Positions 59,426 to 64,000 of a stretch of DNA of 64,000 nucleotides are shown piece after piece. Position numbers and translations under genes: made by a program. Under the pieces are notes generated by a model, which made no database searches, was not told the DNA's origin, and saw nothing but the letters and a program-made list of their open reading frames with translations. Each line of letters starts with the position of its first letter. Position 1 is the stretch's first letter. Source of the DNA: DASQEH01 sp035633755 (GTDB lineage: Bacteria; Actinomycetota; Actinomycetes; Propionibacteriales; Nocardioidaceae); the NCBI GenBank assembly GCA_035633755.1, contig DASQEH010000095.1, forward strand, positions 1-64,000, written 5' to 3'.

Positions 59426-60502
59426 TCAGGCGCGCCCGGACGCCAGGATGGCAGCGACGTCGTCCAGGGGCAGCCCCTCGCGGGCGTGGCCCGCGTGGCC
59501 GTGCATCGTCGCAGAGGCGCTCAGCGCGTTGAGGACGGACTCCTCGCTGGCTTCTACGACCGCCGCGAACAGCTCGTCGAGTGAGCCACCCGCCAGCGAG
59601 GCGCCGGACAGCGGAGCACCTCGCACGTCAGGTCGCAGTCCGGTCGCAGCACAGATGAAGATCTCGCCACTGCCGTGGCTGGCGTAGGACCCGGTTCGTG
59701 CCAGCCCGAGGCCGACCCGCCGCGCCAATCTCGAGCACGTGGCGGCGTCGAGTGGTGCGTCGGTGACGACGACGCCGATGCACGAGCCAGCCGGAGGCGG
59801 CGCTGAGTACGGGTCGGGATGGAGCAGCCGCCCCACGGGATGGCCGTCGATGGTGAGGCGGTCGCGATCACCGAAGTTCGCCAGCAGCAGCACCCCGACG
59901 GTGTGGCCGGCGGGCGTCACCCGCGACGCCGTACCGATCCCACCCTTGAAGCCCAAGCACGACATCCCCGTCCCGGCGCCGACACTGCCCTCCTCGCAAA
60001 CCGCGGTGGTCAAGGCGCGATCGTGAGCGAGCTCCCATGCGGCCCGGACGTCGTCCTTGGTCACCTGCATACGCCCGGCGAAGCTGAGGAAGGAGTCGTC
60101 GCACTCACCGACCACCGGGATGACGACGTCCTCGCCGACGCTGGGGTTCGTGTCCGTCATCAGCTCACAGGCGGCGTCGTACACCCGTCCCAGCTGCATC
60201 GTCGACGTCAGCAGCACTGGTGTCTCGACGAGCCCCCATTCCGCTGCGGTGAGCAGACCTGTGCACTCGCCGGCGCCGTTGAGAACCGCCCCACCGAAGG
60301 GAACGGGGTGCTCATAGGCATCAGTTGCGACGCAGATGACGGACACGCCGGTGCGAGCGGTGCCTCGCCCCTGTGGTGGTGGCGGCTCGTCTCGTATCAG
60401 CGTGGTGTGCCCGACTCCGACGCCGGGTACGTCGCAGAGGGAGTTGGTCGGGCCAGGGGGCAGGGTTCCGATGACGACCCCGAGATCACGGATGCGTGGC
60501 AT
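59426..60502 (-). CDS. P1/S58 family N-terminal-nucleophile aminopeptidase (DmpA-like)
   Basis: 358 residues. GSVGAGTGMSCLGFKGGIGTASR (in part) is the family signature. The likely self-cleavage site is Gly-Ser in PAGSCIGVVVTDAPL, freeing a Ser nucleophile. Substrates in the family are small peptides or beta-peptides. It is divergent from the deacetylase gene. Confidence 0.92.
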   Translation of the reverse strand: MPRIRDLGVVIGTLPPGPTNSLCDVPGVGVGHTTLIRDEPPPPQGRGTARTGVSVICVATDAYEHPVPFGGAVLNGAGECTGLLTAAEWGLVETPVLLTSTMQLGRVYDAACELMTDTNPSVGEDVVIPVVGECDDSFLSFAGRMQVTKDDVRAAWELAHDRALTTAVCEEGSVGAGTGMSCLGFKGGIGTASRVTPAGHTVGVLLLANFGDRDRLTIDGHPVGRLLHPDPYSAPPPAGSCIGVVVTDAPLDAATCSRLARRVGLGLARTGSYASHGSGEIFICAATGLRPDVRGAPLSGASLAGGSLDELFAAVVEASEESVLNALSASATMHGHAGHAREGLPLDDVAAILASGRA

Positions 60503-60547
60503 GGCTGCATCTTGCCCGAGCCTGAGCTGTCGCCGCGACCGCGCGTG

Positions 60548-60559
60548 GTCAGCGCTGAC
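60548..60559. promoter_or_regulatory. Perfect 12-bp palindrome in divergent region
   Basis: GTCAGCGCTGAC lies in the 184-base gap between the P1 peptidase and deacetylase genes and may be an operator for one or both. No gene is seen in the gap. Confidence 0.35.
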
Positions 60560-60686
60560 GCGCGCTGTCGCGGTGGGGCGGGAGTGGGGACAAGCGCCGC
60601 TGGGTCACCGTGCACCCCCGCAACAGGTCGAGGCCGGAGTCTGCCCTTCGTCTCGTCGTGGCACCCGCACTGGCAGAGTGACGGGC

Positions 60687-61760
60687 ATGCCGTCGCCTCA
60701 CCTGCCTCCTGTCGTGTGGTCGCCCTACACCCGTCTGCATCGCCCCGGCGCCGAGATATGGGTCGGGGTCCCGACCGTCGGTACCGAGGTGCCGGAGCGT
60801 GTCGACCGAATACTCGACGAGGCCCGCAGCCAGGGGCTCGAGGTCCTTGAGGCGAAGGCGCACGACGACGACGTCCTGCGTGACGTCCACGACGCCGACC
60901 TCTTGGACCATCTCGCCTCCGTGCATGCCGGCTGGATGGAGTCGGAGATCCCGGACCTGGTGGGGCAACGCAAGGTGGTGCCCTACATGTTCGCCACACG
61001 GGCCATGCTCGGCGGCCTACCGGGGCGGTTGCCGGCAGCGATACACGCCCGTGCCGGCTGGTACTGCTACGACACGATGACCTTGGTCGGCGAGGGCACC
61101 TGGCGCGCCGCCCGCAGCGCAGTCGACTGTGCGCTGACGGCGGTCGAGCTCGTGGTGTCGGGCGACCGGCGCGCGGCGTATGCGTTGTGCCGGCCGCCGG
61201 GCCACCACGCGACCTCGGGTGGCTTCGGCGGGTCGTGCTACCTGAACAACTCCGCCGTCGCCGCCGAGGCGCTGCGACGCAGCGGACACGAGCGCGTCGC
61301 CGTCGTCGATGTGGACGCTCATCACGGGAACGGAACGGAGTCGATCTTCTACAACCGTGGCGACGTCTTCTACGGCTCTGTCCACATCGACCCGGGAGCG
61401 GGCTGGTTTCCCCACGTCGTGGGGTTCGCGGACGAGACCGGAGTCGGCGAGGGCATCGGTACGACGCTGAACGTTCCGCTACCGCCGGGAGCCGGCGACG
61501 GACCGTGGACCGAGGCCGTCCAACGCCTGGCAACGGCCGTGACCGTGCATGGTGCCTCGGCCTTGGTGGTGTCGCTCGGCGTCGACGCTGCCGCCGACGA
61601 CCCTGAGTCGCCCTTGCAGGTGACCCGCGACGGGTATGGCGCAGCCGGGCGGATCCTGGCTGGTCTGTCGCTGCCGACCGTGCTCGTCCAAGAGGGGGGC
61701 TACCACCTGGAATCGCTGGGCGGCCTGGTCACCTCAGTGCTGACCGCCTTTCCTGCCTGA
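60687..61760 (+). CDS. Histone-deacetylase-superfamily amidohydrolase
   Basis: 357 residues. The catalytic histidines are His173-His174 in PPGHHATSG; the zinc ligands begin with Asp210 and His212 in DVDAHHGNGT. Likely substrates are acetylated polyamines, acetoin-type or acetyl-lysine compounds. CAGAGT ends 7 bases before ATG 60687. Confidence 0.92.
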   Translation: MPSPHLPPVVWSPYTRLHRPGAEIWVGVPTVGTEVPERVDRILDEARSQGLEVLEAKAHDDDVLRDVHDADLLDHLASVHAGWMESEIPDLVGQRKVVPYMFATRAMLGGLPGRLPAAIHARAGWYCYDTMTLVGEGTWRAARSAVDCALTAVELVVSGDRRAAYALCRPPGHHATSGGFGGSCYLNNSAVAAEALRRSGHERVAVVDVDAHHGNGTESIFYNRGDVFYGSVHIDPGAGWFPHVVGFADETGVGEGIGTTLNVPLPPGAGDGPWTEAVQRLATAVTVHGASALVVSLGVDAAADDPESPLQVTRDGYGAAGRILAGLSLPTVLVQEGGYHLESLGGLVTSVLTAFPA

Positions 61761-61790
61761 CTGCGGGCCATGTCGTCCGGACATGAAGAA

Positions 61791-61815
61791 GCCCCGCGAC
61801 CGTGCACCGCGGGGC
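61791..61815 (-). terminator. Terminator hairpin after rpmB
   Basis: GCCCCGCG pairs with CGCGGGGC over a nine-base loop; on the minus strand it is followed by TTCTTC. It lies between the convergent rpmB and deacetylase genes and may serve both. Confidence 0.65.
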
Positions 61816-61854
61816 CTGGAGTGACCGCCACACCGGGCGGTCGAGGTCACTGCG

Positions 61855-62040
61855 TCAACGCGTGACCTTGCCGGCCTTGAGGCACGACGTGCAGACGTTG
61901 AGGCGCTTGGGAGTTCCGTTGACGACCGCGCGAACGCGCTGGATGTTGGGGTCGAAGCGGCGCTTGGTCCGGCGGTGGGAGTGCGAGACGTTGTGCCCGA
62001 AACCAGGACGCTTGGCGCAGAGGTCGCAGACGGCAGCCAT
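61855..62040 (-). CDS. rpmB: 50S ribosomal protein L28, zinc-ribbon (C+) form
   Basis: 61 residues. CDLC near the N-terminus and CTSC near the C-terminus form a zinc ribbon, so this is the zinc-dependent form that zinc-limited cells replace with a cysteine-free paralogue. AGGAG precedes the ATG, with a leader of about 60 bases. Confidence 0.97.
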   Translation of the reverse strand: MAAVCDLCAKRPGFGHNVSHSHRRTKRRFDPNIQRVRAVVNGTPKRLNVCTSCLKAGKVTR

Positions 62041-62105
62041 GGTGTACTCCTGAACAGGTCATGATGGGGAGGGTGACGCTGCCTGAACCCGCGAGGCAAC
62101 CTGTC

Positions 62106-62112
62106 TAGGATA
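62106..62112. promoter_or_regulatory. Overlapping divergent -10 elements of rpmB and the DAK2 gene
   Basis: TAGGATA reads TAGGAT on the plus strand (62106-62111) and TATCCT on the minus strand (62112-62107). The plus-strand start codon is 12 bases away and the rpmB ATG 66. Confidence 0.45.
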
Positions 62113-62123
62113 ACGGACTCCCG

Positions 62124-63866
62124 TTGAGCGACGCCAATCACGCCGCGGAGCCGAGCCCGAACGAACATGGCCCTACCGTCCACCGACGTCTTCGCGCCAA
62201 GGCGTCCTTCACCGAAAGCCGACGTGTGACCCGCTCTCCGCAGATCGACCTGCTGCTGCGGTGGAGCGATCTCGCCTTGGAAGGCCTGGCCGACGCGCGG
62301 GAGGAGATCGACGCCCTCAACGTGTACCCCGTTCCCGATGGTGACACCGGGACGAACCTCTACCTCACCTTCGAGGCGGCCCGCGCCGCCGTCGTGGAGG
62401 CACACCCTGAGTCCCTCGTCGAGGCCCTCACCCTCTTCGCGCGCGGTGCGTTGCTGGGGGCACGCGGCAACTCCGGTGTGATCTTGTCGCAGCTGCTCAG
62501 AGCGGGCGCCGAGCAGCTGGCGAGAGGCAATCCCTTCGAGCCCGGCAAGCTTCTCGCCGACACCATCACGCTGGCTGCAGATGCGGCATATGCCGCGGTG
62601 GGCCAGCCCGTCGAAGGCACCATCTTGTCGGTGGCGCGCGCGTCGGCCGAAGCCGCGCAGCGTTCGCTCGCGGACATGCCGACCGATCTTGCCGCCCAGA
62701 TGGCCCATGTCATCACCGCTGCCGCCACCGCTGCCCGTGAGGCACTGGCACGGACTCCGGACCAGCTCGAGATCCTCCGCCTGGCCGGGGTCGTCGACGC
62801 CGGCGGACGGGGTCTGTGCGTCATCTTCGATGCCGGTGTCGAAGCCTTCACCGGTATGCCGCCCGCGCGGCGATCGCCGGGCCGAGTTCCAAGGCTTCCC
62901 GTCGGCGTTCCCGGCTGGAATGAGCCGGCAGTCGACTCGAGTGCGGCGTACGAGGTGATGTTCCTTCTCGACGCCGAGGACAGTGCCATCCCTGCGCTTC
63001 AGCGCACGCTGGACGGAATAGGCGACTCCGTCGTCGTGGGAGGCGGTGGGGGGCTGTGGAACGTCCACGTGCACGTACGCGACGTGGGCGCCGCCATCGA
63101 GGCCGGCCTCGCCGCTGGCCACCCACACCGGGTCCGTGTCACCGCACTCGAGGAGCAGCTGCATCACGATCGGGGGGCCGACGGGGCCGGTGCTCCTCCG
63201 CTCAGCTCTCGTGGCATCGTGGCCGTGGCTGCCGGCGACGGCCTCGCGGCGCTCTTCGCCGAGGCCGGAGCGACTGTCGTGTCAGCAGCACCTGACAAGC
63301 ACTGCTCCACCGCAGAGATACTCGACGCCATCGCCGCCACCCAGAGCCGCCACGTCGTGATCCTCCCCAACGACCCCCACACCCTCGGTGTGGCCGAGGC
63401 GGCCTCGCGGGCGGTCCGAGACTCCGGTATCCGCGCGGCCGTCATACCCTCGCGCTCGCAGGTGCAGGGCCTTGCCGCGATAGCCGTCCACGAGCCGTCA
63501 CGGTCCTTCGAGGACGACATCGTGCAGATGACGTCGGCGGCCAGTCACTCACGCCACGGGGCCGTCACCGTTGCCGAGCGCGATGCGATGACGTCGGCGG
63601 GACCGTGCCGTCGCGGCGATGTCCTCGGTGTCGTGGATGCTGACTTCGCTGTGGTGGGTGCTGACCTGGCGAAGACCGCTGTCGACGTCGTCGAGCGTCT
63701 GCTCACCGGAGGAGGGGAGATGCTGACGCTGGTGACTGGCGCGGACGCAGACGCAGACCTCGTCGACCGGGTGACGTCGCGCGTCGCAGCCTCATGGCCG
63801 GCTGTCGACGTCGTGGCCTACGGCGGCGGCCAGAGTCGATACCCCTTGCTCATCGGGGTCGAGTGA
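62124..63866 (+). CDS. DAK2/FakA-like protein (YloV family)
   Basis: 580 residues. The DAK2 nucleotide domain (about 40-235) carries NVYPVPDGDTGTN (metal-binding Asp72, Asp74 region) and GARGNSGVILSQ; a FakA-type middle domain and C-terminal domain follow. Relatives are the ATP-binding subunit of fatty acid kinase. TTG 62124 is chosen; the first 40 residues are not conserved and a later start is possible. It overlaps recG by one base. Confidence 0.88.
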   Translation: MSDANHAAEPSPNEHGPTVHRRLRAKASFTESRRVTRSPQIDLLLRWSDLALEGLADAREEIDALNVYPVPDGDTGTNLYLTFEAARAAVVEAHPESLVEALTLFARGALLGARGNSGVILSQLLRAGAEQLARGNPFEPGKLLADTITLAADAAYAAVGQPVEGTILSVARASAEAAQRSLADMPTDLAAQMAHVITAAATAAREALARTPDQLEILRLAGVVDAGGRGLCVIFDAGVEAFTGMPPARRSPGRVPRLPVGVPGWNEPAVDSSAAYEVMFLLDAEDSAIPALQRTLDGIGDSVVVGGGGGLWNVHVHVRDVGAAIEAGLAAGHPHRVRVTALEEQLHHDRGADGAGAPPLSSRGIVAVAAGDGLAALFAEAGATVVSAAPDKHCSTAEILDAIAATQSRHVVILPNDPHTLGVAEAASRAVRDSGIRAAVIPSRSQVQGLAAIAVHEPSRSFEDDIVQMTSAASHSRHGAVTVAERDAMTSAGPCRRGDVLGVVDADFAVVGADLAKTAVDVVERLLTGGGEMLTLVTGADADADLVDRVTSRVAASWPAVDVVAYGGGQSRYPLLIGVE

Positions 63867-64000
63867 TGGCGACCCTGGACACCAAGCTGGACCGGGTGCT
63901 GGGCGCGAAGTCCGCGAAGGCACTCGGGTCGGCGTTCGGCATGGCCACCGCCGGCGACCTGCTTCGCCACTACCCGCGCCGCCTGGCGGACCGCGGCAAG
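63866..64000 (+). CDS. recG: ATP-dependent DNA helicase RecG, N-terminal fragment
   Basis: The first 45 codons run off the window. LGAKSAKALGSAFGMATAGDLLRHYPRRL (in part) is the RecG wedge-domain start, and the DAK2-recG order is conserved in Actinobacteria. The ATG overlaps the upstream stop as TGATG. Confidence 0.88.
   Translation, partial: MATLDTKLDRVLGAKSAKALGSAFGMATAGDLLRHYPRRLADRGK

Noticed and set aside
61734..63167. A 477-codon minus-strand frame across rpmB and the DAK2 gene.
   Set aside because: It covers rpmB on the same strand in another frame and the DAK2 gene in antisense, with no domain of its own.
1..64000. Mobile elements, prophage or integration sites.
   Set aside because: No transposase, integrase or terminal inverted repeat was found; the tRNA genes at 47 kb have no partial 3' duplicate nearby.

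Overview
This window is a chromosomal stretch of a high-GC Gram-positive actinobacterium. The evidence is the strongly GC-biased third codon positions, frequent GTG and TTG starts, 4-base GTGA/ATGA gene overlaps, the GlgE glucan pathway, a coenzyme F420 gene (cofC), an NdgR-type regulator divergent from leuCD, and a gene order (gatCAB, ilvBNC, serA, leuB, gltX, leuCD, cofC, gpsA, ddl, thiL, rpmB, recG) that resembles the block known from Mycobacterium and Streptomyces. I would guess a Propionibacteriales/Nocardioidaceae-like organism, but the exact lineage is inference. I see no transposase, phage gene, CRISPR array or integration site; this is core chromosome.

Layout. 1-11.3 kb: alpha-glucan and trehalose metabolism (treS partial, glgE, glgP, glgX), interrupted by a three-gene sulfonate/nitrate/taurine-type ABC importer. 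11.4-18.7 kb: enoyl-CoA hydratase, electron-transfer flavoprotein etfBA, a duplicated-ATPase ABC-F protein, gluconokinase, and a cysteine desulfurase coupled to mnmA (tRNA 2-thiouridine). 18.9-24.3 kb: a transmembrane Ser/Thr kinase, a short MetE-like protein, ligA and a small membrane protein. 24.4-27.8 kb: gatC-gatA-gatB. 27.8-42.9 kb: amino-acid biosynthesis (ilvD, ilvBNC, serA, leuB, ilvE, cimA) with a few insertions. 42.8-49.3 kb: a conserved actinobacterial protein usually labelled a DNA glycosylase, an FAH-family hydrolase, gltX, a CPBP membrane protein, tRNA-Gln and tRNA-Glu, then an Ada-AlkA fusion plus an O6-alkylguanine methyltransferase. 49.3-52.2 kb: ndgR divergent from leuCD. 52.2-64 kb: cofC, plsC, gpsA, a trans-sulfuration enzyme, ddl, small envelope proteins, an Lrp-like RAM protein, thiL, a P1-family peptidase, a deacetylase, rpmB, a DAK2/FakA-like protein and the start of recG.

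How it works together. IlvBNC, IlvD, IlvE, LeuB, LeuCD and CimA cover most of valine, leucine and isoleucine synthesis; leuA is not here. GltX, GatCAB, tRNA-Glu and tRNA-Gln together make the indirect route to Gln-tRNA(Gln). TreS, GlgE, GlgP and GlgX interconvert trehalose, maltose-1-phosphate and glycogen-like glucan.

Regulatory DNA is the most informative part. A leader peptide rich in Ile, Leu and Val codons followed by a terminator hairpin precedes ilvB. A compact multi-hairpin leader precedes serA. ilvD has two identical palindromes upstream. The short MetE-like gene has a duplicated start region with a mini-ORF. The ABC-F gene has a three-codon upstream ORF. Many genes carry a TANNNT hexamer 6-9 bases before the start codon, which predicts widespread leaderless transcription, and two divergent gene pairs have overlapping -10 elements on opposite strands.
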